Source: an uncultured Chloracidobacterium sp. (GTDB taxonomy: Bacteria > Acidobacteriota > Blastocatellia > Pyrinomonadales > Pyrinomonadaceae). From it: DNA of 22,971 bases. Shown one piece after another: positions 5,782 to 13,115 of the stretch; position 1 is the first letter of the stretch; the number at the start of each line of letters is the position of its first letter. Below the pieces are notes generated by a model. That model made no database searches and had not been told where the DNA came from. It worked only from the letters and a program-made list of their open reading frames with translations. The stretch covers positions 1 through 22,971 of the forward strand of contig CALDGX010000164.1 of the NCBI GenBank assembly GCA_937941715.1, written 5' to 3'. The position numbers and the translations under genes were made by a program.

Positions 5782-8142
5782 ATGAAACTGCGTATCTTTT
5801 CGCTTGCGGCGATCGCCGCGATCACCGTCATTTCAGCAAATGCCCAGACGCCGCCCGCAACTGCGTCGCTGAGCGGGCTCCGGGCCGATGTATCGATCCG
5901 CCGCGACGGCCGCGGGATACCGTACATCGAGGCCGCAAATGACGCCGATCTGTATTTTGCCCAAGGCTACACGACGGCCGCCGATCGGCTTTGGCAGATG
6001 GACCTGATGCGGCGGGTCGCCCGCGGCGAGACAGCCGAACTATTCGGCCAGGCGGCGCTCGATGGCGATAAACGCTGGCGGCGGTTTGGTTTCGCGTCGC
6101 TTTCCGAAAAGGCCGCGGCCGGCATAACGGGTGAGATGCGCGTCGCGATGGAAGCCTACGCAAACGGCGTGAATGCCTTTATTTCGACCCTCGACGACAA
6201 GACGTTGCCGGTCGAGTTCAAAATACTCCAATATAAACCGCGTGCGTGGACGATCGCCGATTCGCTCGTGATCGGGGCGGTACTTGCCGACGCACTCAGC
6301 AACACGTGGCAGCAGGACCTGTTGCGGCAGCAGCTTTGGGTGATCTCAAAAGAGAAGTTTGCAGACCTGACCAACCCCGTCACGCCTTACGACGTCGTGC
6401 TTTTTGGGAAGGACAAGCGCGGAAACGCGAGCGGTAGTGCCGTTGCCACACCGCCCGTCGGCCGTATTTCCGCCGACACCGTCGCATCCGCCGAGCGGGA
6501 CTATCAGCTTAGAAAAGCGTCGCTCGAGATGGTCGGCCTTTACGCCGAGGGACTTGCGGCCAGCAATAACTGGGTCGTGTCGGGCAAGCGAACGGCCGAC
6601 GGCAAGGCGATGCTGGCAAACGACCCGCATCTTGCACCGTCGGCTCCGGGCATCTGGTACCTCGCATCGCTTCAGAGCCCGACGGTCCATGCCGCCGGCG
6701 TGACCGTGCCCGGAATTCCGGCGGTCATCATCGGCCATAACGAAAAGATCGCCTGGGGAATGACCAACGTCGGCCCCGACGTGCAGGACATCTATCTCGA
6801 AACTATAGACGGCGATATGGCCAGCGGCAACGCCAGGGTCAAAACGCCGACCGGGTTCGAACCGCTCAAGACCCGCAAAGAGTCGATCAATGTCCGGGGC
6901 AATTTGATGAAGCCCGACGTGTCGCCCGTCAGCCTCGACGTTTACGAGACCCGCAACGGGCCGATCGTGCTGACCGAGGGCGGCAAGAGCTACTCGCTCA
7001 AATGGACGGCTCTCGACCCTAAAAGTCTCGAACTTTCGACCTTTCATAAGCTGAATCGTGCAGGGAACTGGCAGGAGTTTCAAAACGCGATCAAAGGTTT
7101 TGGCGGATCAACGCAGAATTTCGTTTATGCCGATATCAAGGGCAACATCGGCTGGTACGCCTCGGGCCAGATACCGATCCGCCGAAAGGGCGACGGTTCG
7201 ATGCCGTACGACGGTTCGACGGCCGACGGCGACTGGACGGGAATGATCCCGTTCGAGGAGCTGCCGCATCTTTACAATCCGCCGTCGGGCTTTATCGTGA
7301 CCGCCAACCAGCGTATCGCCGGCACCGATTACAAATATCAACAGATGACCCGCGTTTACGGTTCGGACCGTGCCCGCCGAATCTTTGACCTGCTATCGGC
7401 CAAAAAGCAGGGAATGACGATGGACGACTCGCGCGATATTCAGCACGACGTTTACAACTGGCCGCTGGCTCAGTTTGCCAAGACGATCGTTACGGGCGGT
7501 TTCGCCTCGGCCGAGACGCTGGCGGTGCTCAAGGCCTGGGACGGCAAAATGACGCCTGACAGTCGCGGGGCGGTCCTCGCGAACGAGATCCGCAACTGTG
7601 TCGGCAATAAAATGGCCGACGACAACAAGCCCGTCCCTGCGGGGCTGATCCAGGCTAGGATATTCGACCTCGCGGTCCGCGAAGAGCTTTCCCGCTGGCT
7701 GCCGGCGGCGTACAAGTCATACGGCGAACTCTACAAGGCGTGCGACGCGAGCGTCCGAGTAAACCTTGCCGCGTCCAAGGCATACGGCAGCGATCCCGCC
7801 GGCTGGGTCTGGGGCAAGACCTTTACCTCGCGTTTTGGACACCAGCTCGCTGCCGCACCGCTCATCGGCGGCCAATTTGCGACACCAAACGTGCCGATCG
7901 CGGGCAGCGGACGGACGCCGAATGTCGGTTCGAGCGTTTCGATGCGGTTGATCGCTTCGCCGGGAAATTGGGACGCGACCCGCCACGTCATACCGCTCGG
8001 CGAGTCGGGCGACCCCAAGTCGCCGCATAACAAGGACCAGTTCGACGCGTGGAAGGACGGCACACCCGCGATCTTTCCATTCTCAAAAACCGCCGTCGAA
8101 AAAGCCGCTCCCGTGACACTGGTCCTTTCGCCCAAGCGCTAG
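5782..8142 (+). CDS. Penicillin acylase family (Ntn-hydrolase) protein, exported
   Basis: A 786-residue precursor of the S45 family, whose members cleave amide bonds of acylated compounds such as penicillins, N-acyl-homoserine lactones and cyclic lipopeptides after autocatalytic splitting into alpha and beta chains. A signal peptide covers residues 1-21 (ending ANA-Q). The alpha chain holds DGRGIPYIEA and the ADRLWQMDLMRR segment. The beta chain would begin at Ser261 in AASNNWVVSG, the nucleophile exposed after cleavage. Further signatures follow: NDPHL, PAVIIGHNEKIAWGMTN, TANQRI and a C-terminal HVIPLGESGDP segment. Length and motif order are normal for the family and all key residues look intact. 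It stands alone between a divergent cytochrome gene and the convergent ruvX-like gene. The true substrate cannot be read from sequence. Confidence 0.93.
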   Translation: MKLRIFSLAAIAAITVISANAQTPPATASLSGLRADVSIRRDGRGIPYIEAANDADLYFAQGYTTAADRLWQMDLMRRVARGETAELFGQAALDGDKRWRRFGFASLSEKAAAGITGEMRVAMEAYANGVNAFISTLDDKTLPVEFKILQYKPRAWTIADSLVIGAVLADALSNTWQQDLLRQQLWVISKEKFADLTNPVTPYDVVLFGKDKRGNASGSAVATPPVGRISADTVASAERDYQLRKASLEMVGLYAEGLAASNNWVVSGKRTADGKAMLANDPHLAPSAPGIWYLASLQSPTVHAAGVTVPGIPAVIIGHNEKIAWGMTNVGPDVQDIYLETIDGDMASGNARVKTPTGFEPLKTRKESINVRGNLMKPDVSPVSLDVYETRNGPIVLTEGGKSYSLKWTALDPKSLELSTFHKLNRAGNWQEFQNAIKGFGGSTQNFVYADIKGNIGWYASGQIPIRRKGDGSMPYDGSTADGDWTGMIPFEELPHLYNPPSGFIVTANQRIAGTDYKYQQMTRVYGSDRARRIFDLLSAKKQGMTMDDSRDIQHDVYNWPLAQFAKTIVTGGFASAETLAVLKAWDGKMTPDSRGAVLANEIRNCVGNKMADDNKPVPAGLIQARIFDLAVREELSRWLPAAYKSYGELYKACDASVRVNLAASKAYGSDPAGWVWGKTFTSRFGHQLAAAPLIGGQFATPNVPIAGSGRTPNVGSSVSMRLIASPGNWDATRHVIPLGESGDPKSPHNKDQFDAWKDGTPAIFPFSKTAVEKAAPVTLVLSPKR

Positions 8143-8163
8143 TAGGGTGGCTGGTGGTCTTTA

Positions 8164-8643
8164 TTATCGTGAACTTAGGCGGTCAATAAGGTCGGCGAGG
8201 ATGATCGCGGCCGCCTCTGAATCAACCTCGCGGCGGCTTTCTTTGACGCTCCTTCCGCGGCTCCAGAGCCGGGATTTGGCTTCGTACGAGGTGACGCGTT
8301 CGTCCTGCAGGATGACGGGGATATCGAGCGACAATGCAAATTTCCGGGCGATGTCGCGGGCGTACGCCGACATTTCACTTTCGGAGCCGTCGGACTCTAA
8401 CGGCAAACCAATCACCAACGCTTTGGCATCAAATTCCGCGACAATGTTTTTGACGGATAAAAGTAAACTTTTCCAATTGGTCCGCGTTATAACTTCCAAC
8501 GGCCGCGTGGTGATCCTTAATTCGTCAGACACGGCGATCCCGATCCGTTTCGTGCCCGGATCGATGGCCAGCAGACGGCCGGCCTCCGGCACCAGTGAAA
8601 TGTCTGTAATCGGGCCGTTATTAACTGTATCTTTTTCTTGCAC
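8164..8643 (-). CDS. ruvX: YqgF/RuvX-family putative Holliday-junction resolvase / pre-16S rRNA nuclease
   Basis: A cytoplasmic RNase-H-fold nuclease. Members are implicated in maturing the 5' end of 16S rRNA and were earlier proposed as Holliday-junction resolvases. The three acidic motifs are visible: AIDPGTKRIGIAVSD (Asp28), LQDERVTSYEA (Glu115) and DSEAAAIILADLID (Asp141), with LVIGLPL between them. At 159 residues it is slightly longer than the usual 135-150, because the GTG at 8643 adds about 20 residues before the first strand. Another GTG at 8592 would give a more typical length, and neither has a clear ribosome site. Its start overlaps the -35 box of the divergent S41-like gene. It ends 21 bases from the stop of the acylase gene. 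Confidence 0.9.
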   Translation of the reverse strand: MQEKDTVNNGPITDISLVPEAGRLLAIDPGTKRIGIAVSDELRITTRPLEVITRTNWKSLLLSVKNIVAEFDAKALVIGLPLESDGSESEMSAYARDIARKFALSLDIPVILQDERVTSYEAKSRLWSRGRSVKESRREVDSEAAAIILADLIDRLSSR

Positions 8644-8666
8644 GAATAGTTTTGATGTCGGATAAT
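8638..8666 (+). promoter_or_regulatory. Probable promoter of the S41-like gene
   Basis: TTGCAC and GATAAT are separated by 17 bases. The -35 box lies over the proposed GTG start of the divergent ruvX-like gene, so transcription of the two may interfere. A GAGG ribosome site precedes the ATG at 8707. Confidence 0.5.
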
Positions 8667-8706
8667 TCCTAAACGACGCCGTTTTGATTTCAGTCAGAGG
8701 TATTAT

Positions 8707-10011
8707 ATGTCATTTCGCGGAAAGATCTGGGTTTTGGTGCTCTCCGGGGCAATTGCGATGTATGCGGTCATCGGCGGGCTTCCGATCGTCGGCAGTCTGC
8801 TGACGACGCAGGCTCAGCAGCCGGTCAACGATCCCGGTGCCCAGTTGCGCATCGTCGAGTCGGTTTTGCAGCATATCCAAAACGATTATGTTGACGAACC
8901 CAATATGGAAAAGGTCCGCATCGGGGCTCTCCGCGGCCTCGCGTCGGGGCTTGATCCGTATTCGTCATATCTGACACCCGAACAGGTCAAGGAATTTCAG
9001 GCCGGCGGATTTGCCGGAAAGGCCGGCATCGGAGCCGAACTTTCGCAGGTTGCCGGTTACGTTTACATCATCTCGGCCCCCAAGGGCTCGCCGGCGGACA
9101 AGGCCGGGATCAAGTCGGGCGACGTGATCGAATATATTGACGGCAAGGCGACCCGCGACATATCGCTTTATGACGCACGCCAATTGCTGGCAGGTGATTC
9201 AGGTTCGACCGTCAGCCTGCGCGTACTTCGTTCAGGCGAAAAACCGCAGACGATCAAGGTCACTCGCGGCACGTTCAAGGCACCGACGGCCGAATCGCGT
9301 ATCGAGGGCGGCAAGATCGGCATCATCAAGGTCAACAGCCTTGACAGCGGCGAGGCCGCGGATATTCGCTCGCAGTTGCTGTCGCTGACCAAACAGGGTG
9401 CCCAGAAGATAATACTTGACCTTCGCGGTGTCGCCGGCGGAACCCTCGAAGAGGGAGCGGCTGTCGCTAACCTGTTTATCAAGGATGGCGATCTGGCCAA
9501 GGTCGTCGGCCGCGAAGGTAAAGTGACTCGGACCGTGACGGCTGACCCGTCAAAGGCCGCGTTTGACGGCGAAATGGCCGTGCTGACCAGTCTCGGTACC
9601 GCCGGTGCGGCCGAGGTCGTGGCCGCTGCGGTCGCCGAACGCAAGCGCGGAGAGGTGATCGGGGAAAGGACGTTCGGATCGGGCACTGATCAGAAACTCT
9701 TCACGATGTCGTCGGGCGGCGGCTACCTGTTGACGGTGGCAAAATGGGCTTCACCCGGCGGCACGCCGTTCTTCGGCGAGGACCGCAATTCGATGGGTGT
9801 TAAACCGTCGATCGAGGTCAAACGGCCCGATACGCCGGAACCGCTCGACGTCGAAGACCTCGTCGATCAGCAGAACAAGGACGGTCAGAATCCGCAGGCG
9901 ACGCCGACACCCACGCCGAAGGCAAAGCCCCTCGTCACCGAGGATATCCAGCTTAAAAAGGCTCTCGAGGTGCTGGGCGAAAAGCCTGCCGCTTCAAAGG
10001 CCGTCGGTTGA
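8707..10011 (+). CDS. S41 (C-terminal processing protease)-like protein with PDZ domain, catalytically degenerate
   Basis: A 434-residue exported or membrane-anchored protein. Domain order matches CtpA/Prc-type proteases: hydrophobic anchor (residues 8-33), helical region with YVDEPNMEKVRIGALRGLASGLDPYSSYLTP-like features (60-90), PDZ domain (about 110-185, GSPADKAGIKSGDVI), then the S41 core with DLRGVAGG (238-245). In active enzymes the core has G-T/S-A-Ser-A-S-E and TFG-Lys-G. Here these read GTAGAAE, with Gly300 at the Ser position, and TFGSG, with Ser325 at the Lys position; the spacing of 25 residues is kept and Gln329 remains. Both catalytic residues are therefore missing. It may be a scaffold, a peptide-binding sensor or a partner of an active protease. 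The tail (about 380-434) is Thr/Pro-rich, ending in a LKKALEVL helix. A terminator follows. Confidence 0.88.
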   Translation: MSFRGKIWVLVLSGAIAMYAVIGGLPIVGSLLTTQAQQPVNDPGAQLRIVESVLQHIQNDYVDEPNMEKVRIGALRGLASGLDPYSSYLTPEQVKEFQAGGFAGKAGIGAELSQVAGYVYIISAPKGSPADKAGIKSGDVIEYIDGKATRDISLYDARQLLAGDSGSTVSLRVLRSGEKPQTIKVTRGTFKAPTAESRIEGGKIGIIKVNSLDSGEAADIRSQLLSLTKQGAQKIILDLRGVAGGTLEEGAAVANLFIKDGDLAKVVGREGKVTRTVTADPSKAAFDGEMAVLTSLGTAGAAEVVAAAVAERKRGEVIGERTFGSGTDQKLFTMSSGGGYLLTVAKWASPGGTPFFGEDRNSMGVKPSIEVKRPDTPEPLDVEDLVDQQNKDGQNPQATPTPTPKAKPLVTEDIQLKKALEVLGEKPAASKAVG

Positions 10012-10043
10012 TCGCCGATCCGATTAGCTAAATTTACGGAAAG

Positions 10044-10069
10044 GCCGGAATTTCGATTTCGGCTTTTTT
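10044..10069 (+). terminator. Intrinsic terminator after the S41-like gene
   Basis: An 8-bp stem (GCCGGAAT / ATTTCGGC, one G-U pair) with a TTCG loop is followed by six T residues. It lies 32 bases past the stop codon. Confidence 0.85.
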
Positions 10070-10074
10070 GTTTG

Positions 10075-10103
10075 TTGTCGTATATTTGCATCACTGTTAA
10101 AAT
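10075..10103 (+). promoter_or_regulatory. Promoter of the acetyltransferase gene; leaderless start likely
   Basis: TTGTCG and TAAAAT are separated by 17 bases. Only nine bases separate the -10 box from the ATG at 10113, so the transcript would begin at or within a few bases of the start codon. No Shine-Dalgarno sequence is present. Confidence 0.6.
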
Positions 10104-10112
10104 CGAATCGAA

Positions 10113-10571
10113 ATGAACGACACACCGATCAGCATTCGCCCGTTTCGTGAAGAAGATCTCGGAGAGTGGTTTCGCCTGCGGCAGCTGCTATGGGACGAGA
10201 CCGACCAGGACGATCATCAGAGCGAGATGATGGACATCCTCGATCATAGCGACACTCAGTTCGTCGCGGTCGCCGATGATGGCAATGGCCGTCTTGCGGG
10301 TTTTCTCGAGGCCAGCATTCGTCCTTTCGTGGAGGATTGCGAAAGCGACAATGTCGGCTATCTCGAGGGCTGGTACGTCGATGTGCCGTACCGGCGGATG
10401 GGGATCGGTTCGCGGCTGGTCGAGCTGGCTGAAAAATGGGCCAGACAAAAGGGCTGTACCGAGATGGCGTCCGACGCCGAGATCGACAATGATTCGAGCA
10501 TTGCGGCACACGTCCGCCTCGGTTATGAGGAAACGTCGCGTCTTGTCCACCTTCGAAAGGATCTTGTATAA
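10113..10571 (+). CDS. GNAT acetyltransferase resembling aminoglycoside 6'-N-acetyltransferase AAC(6')
   Basis: A 152-residue cytoplasmic GNAT protein that would transfer acetyl from acetyl-CoA to an amine. The acetyl-CoA loop is RRMGIGSR (residues 94-101). Beyond the general fold it carries the pattern of the chromosomal AAC(6')-I type: LRQLLWDE near 23, a ten-residue EMMDIL helix, FLEASIRP, VGYLEGWYVDVPYRR, KGCTEMASDAEIDN and a closing LGYEETSRLVHLRKDL. From memory, Salmonella AAC(6')-Iaa/Iy shows the same blocks in the same order. Aminoglycoside acetylation is therefore plausible, but such chromosomal enzymes may have another natural amine substrate. It probably has a leaderless mRNA from the promoter at 10075, and the next gene follows after 3 bases. 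Confidence 0.83.
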   Translation: MNDTPISIRPFREEDLGEWFRLRQLLWDETDQDDHQSEMMDILDHSDTQFVAVADDGNGRLAGFLEASIRPFVEDCESDNVGYLEGWYVDVPYRRMGIGSRLVELAEKWARQKGCTEMASDAEIDNDSSIAAHVRLGYEETSRLVHLRKDLV

Positions 10572-10574
10572 AAA

Positions 10575-11513
10575 GTGAGTTCGTTGCGTTCAAAACTCTT
10601 AACGGCGGCTATTTTCGCCGTCCTTGCCGTCGCTTCGGTAGCGGCACAGTCGACCGATCAGGCATTCCCGACGGCGGTCCGTGCCAATGAGATCGTCGGT
10701 TCGATCAAGGCGAGGGATATCGGGGACGCCCGGCTGACGAGCCACTTTTATGCATTCAACGGCGATCAGGGTGATATTTTCGTCAATGTCGTTACCAAGA
10801 ACTTTGACGGCGATATCGACATCTTCACCGCCGAAGGGCTTCGGCCGCTGACCAAGATCGTAATATTTGCCGATGCCGCGTCAAATGAGACCGGCCGGAT
10901 CGTGTATCTCAGACGGCCGGAGCGGCTGCTGCTTCGCATTCAGGGCCGGACACCGAACGACGATGCCGCCGCTTACCGTATCAAATTCGCCGGCAGCTTT
11001 GTCGCCGCCAAGGACTCGGGCGAGGACGAGGTCGCCGCTCCTATGATCGCCGGGACGGATAGTGGGGCGGTCAAAGTAAACTCAGTCGGCACCATCATTG
11101 AAACCCCGGTCAAGACGGTTCCGGCGGAACCTAAAGCGGAAACGGCGTCCGAACGACCACCGAAAACGAAGCCTCCGGTCGTCGCCGGCGATGCGTCCGC
11201 GTCGGGCGAACCGAAGGCCGTCGCTAAAATTACCAAGCCGGCCGCTGACCCGGCTAAACCGGCCAAGCCCGCGGCGAAACCGCCCGCAAAGCCGGCTGAA
11301 GAAAAGAAAAAGGCCGCCGAAACCTCTGTTTCCGGCGACCCGATGGCGGCATTTCGCCTCGTTGTTGTCTTCAAGGACGGCAAAAAGATCGAACGGCCGA
11401 TGACCGACGTTATTCGTTTTACGGTCGATAACGGTACGCTCACCGTTATCTTCAAGGACGGCTACATCGGCCGCTACGCAATGTCAGGCGTGATGCGTGT
11501 CGGCATCGAATGA
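10575..11513 (+). CDS. Secreted protein of unknown function: N-terminal beta domain, Ala/Pro/Lys linker, C-terminal beta domain
   Basis: A 312-residue protein I do not recognise. A signal peptide covers residues 1-24 (ending VAAQ). Residues 28-142 look like an all-beta domain resembling pre-peptidase C-terminal (PPC) domains: FYAFNGDQGDIFVNVV, DIDIFTAEG and RLLLRIQG alternate as in that fold. Residues 180-255 form a low-complexity Pro/Ala/Lys linker with KPA repeats, expected to be extended and basic. Residues 258-312 form a compact domain with two similar strands (VVFKDGKKIERPM and VIFKDGYIGRYAM), suggesting an internal duplication. The GTG start at 10575 is 3 bases after the acetyltransferase stop, so the two genes probably share a transcript. 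Its stop directly abuts the stop of the convergent ccsA gene. Confidence 0.75.
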   Translation: MSSLRSKLLTAAIFAVLAVASVAAQSTDQAFPTAVRANEIVGSIKARDIGDARLTSHFYAFNGDQGDIFVNVVTKNFDGDIDIFTAEGLRPLTKIVIFADAASNETGRIVYLRRPERLLLRIQGRTPNDDAAAYRIKFAGSFVAAKDSGEDEVAAPMIAGTDSGAVKVNSVGTIIETPVKTVPAEPKAETASERPPKTKPPVVAGDASASGEPKAVAKITKPAADPAKPAKPAAKPPAKPAEEKKKAAETSVSGDPMAAFRLVVVFKDGKKIERPMTDVIRFTVDNGTLTVIFKDGYIGRYAMSGVMRVGIE

Positions 11514-13109
11514 TCAGGCGTAGCTGTGCAGCCCCTTAAGCAGATAACTCACTCCGAGATAGGTAAAGATCACCAACAGGAACCCGATTATCGCGAAATA
11601 GGCGGAACTACGCCCCTTCCATCCGCGCGAGATGCGCGTGTGCAGGAACGCGGCGTACGTCAGCCACGCGACCAGGGCACCGGTTTCCTTTGAGTCAAAG
11701 CCCCACGGCCGGCCCCAGGACTCGTTGGCCCAAATAGCACCCGTGATCAGCAGCATCGCTAGCCCGGCAAACGCCAGACAAGCCGTCTTGTACATCAGAT
11801 TGTCGAGTGACTCCAGGCTCGGCAGCCTGGCGATCAGCCCCTCGGTCCTGAATCCGAAAAGTATAACGAAGATCGTCCCGACCAGGCCGGTCAACAGGGC
11901 CGCGATCTCGACCGGATTGGTGTTAAGGCTGAGAAACATCTTTTCGCCGGCATTCGTGATATAGCTTTGGGCCATTTGCTCGTACTGCGACGGACGCATC
12001 TGGGTCAGTTCCTGTGCCGACAACTGCTGCGTTTCCGCGATCGCCATGCCGGCGACCAGATATTGTCCCGGCTCGGCCGCAAGTTGGGCCTTGAGTTTGG
12101 GCAAGACGTCGGTCGTTGTCTTGATACCGTTTACCAGTACGCCCATCGCCACGATCTGAGCGACGAGTGCGAGCTTCAGGAAGATATGGCCGTATTTACG
12201 GGCGGCCTCGTTGTTCTTATAGACGTAGACGATAAACGCCGCGATCGCCGCTATCAGCAGAAATCCGGCGATAGCCAGTGCCGGGCCGGCGTACGGGATC
12301 TCAAGGCGAAATGGGGCTGAGAATGGCTTTTTGCCCGGGGCGTTCTCTACAAATAATCCCGCACGATAAACAAATTCGGTAAATACCGAGAATTTGCTGA
12401 CCGTCGCGATCACCGAAACGGCAAACAAACTTGACCATATCGCCATGGCCTCGACCTTGACGCGGTCCTTGAGCAGATAGACGACCGCGACCGCAAAACA
12501 GACCAGAGCGATGCCGTAACTGAGCGACGCGACGCCGACGTGGATCGGGCGCCAATACGAATCGAGCACCGGCGGCAGATCGATGAATTCGCCTCCGATG
12601 AACCTCGCGAGTATCAGGATCAGCGCCGCCAGCGGCAGCGTGAACGCCGTTAATACGCGAAAATTGCTCCGCCGGGCGAAGAGCAGTGTCGTGATGCCGG
12701 CACCGAAGGCAAAAGCAAGGCTCAGGTCGTAAAGATTGGCAAACGGGATGTAGCGAAACAGCCACGGGGTCGCCATATTGCCGCTTTCGCGCATCATTGC
12801 AAGTTCGCGGTCATAGGCCGCGACCCAGCGGATCAGCCAGCTCGAGAGGTTAAAAAATACGCCGAGCGAGGCGCCGTAGAGCCCGATCTTCTCGGCCATC
12901 GACGACGGCGCGTAAATATTGGTAAGTTGGAACAGTGCCGCGAGGATGTAGCACGCGAGTGCGATCATCATCAGTGCCGTGTCCGAGATGAATGACGCAC
13001 CGACCTGGATGCGGACGCCGAGCATCGCAAATGCTCCGACGATGACCATTATTGCAGGCATATAACTGAGTAATCCGCTGTTTTCTTCGAGTCTGTCGAG
13101 TTCTTTCAT
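11514..13109 (-). CDS. ccsA: Cytochrome c biogenesis protein CcsA (System II), enlarged
   Basis: A 531-residue polytopic membrane protein. With ResB it forms the System II synthetase that carries haem across the membrane and attaches it to apocytochrome c. The C-terminal third is typical: the tryptophan-rich WWD-like motif at 465-475 (WGRPWGFDSKE), LHTRISRGWKGR, a TM helix with FTYLGVSYLL and the closing GLHSYA. Candidate haem-ligand histidines are His190 (RPIHVGVAS), His490 and His528. Two things are odd. The length well exceeds the common 300-400 residues because of a region at about 260-400 with extra TM segments and a soluble Gln-rich loop. The motif also has Phe471 and Gly477 where Trp is usual. 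It begins 6 bases after resB, so it is co-transcribed. Confidence 0.9.
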   Translation of the reverse strand: MKELDRLEENSGLLSYMPAIMVIVGAFAMLGVRIQVGASFISDTALMMIALACYILAALFQLTNIYAPSSMAEKIGLYGASLGVFFNLSSWLIRWVAAYDRELAMMRESGNMATPWLFRYIPFANLYDLSLAFAFGAGITTLLFARRSNFRVLTAFTLPLAALILILARFIGGEFIDLPPVLDSYWRPIHVGVASLSYGIALVCFAVAVVYLLKDRVKVEAMAIWSSLFAVSVIATVSKFSVFTEFVYRAGLFVENAPGKKPFSAPFRLEIPYAGPALAIAGFLLIAAIAAFIVYVYKNNEAARKYGHIFLKLALVAQIVAMGVLVNGIKTTTDVLPKLKAQLAAEPGQYLVAGMAIAETQQLSAQELTQMRPSQYEQMAQSYITNAGEKMFLSLNTNPVEIAALLTGLVGTIFVILFGFRTEGLIARLPSLESLDNLMYKTACLAFAGLAMLLITGAIWANESWGRPWGFDSKETGALVAWLTYAAFLHTRISRGWKGRSSAYFAIIGFLLVIFTYLGVSYLLKGLHSYA

Positions 13110-13115
13110 TTGTTT

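Noticed and set aside
5782..10571. Penicillin acylase plus AAC(6')-like enzyme as an antibiotic-resistance island
   Set aside because: They are separated by unrelated housekeeping-like genes, have separate promoters, match neighbours in composition, and no integrase, transposase or attachment site is visible.
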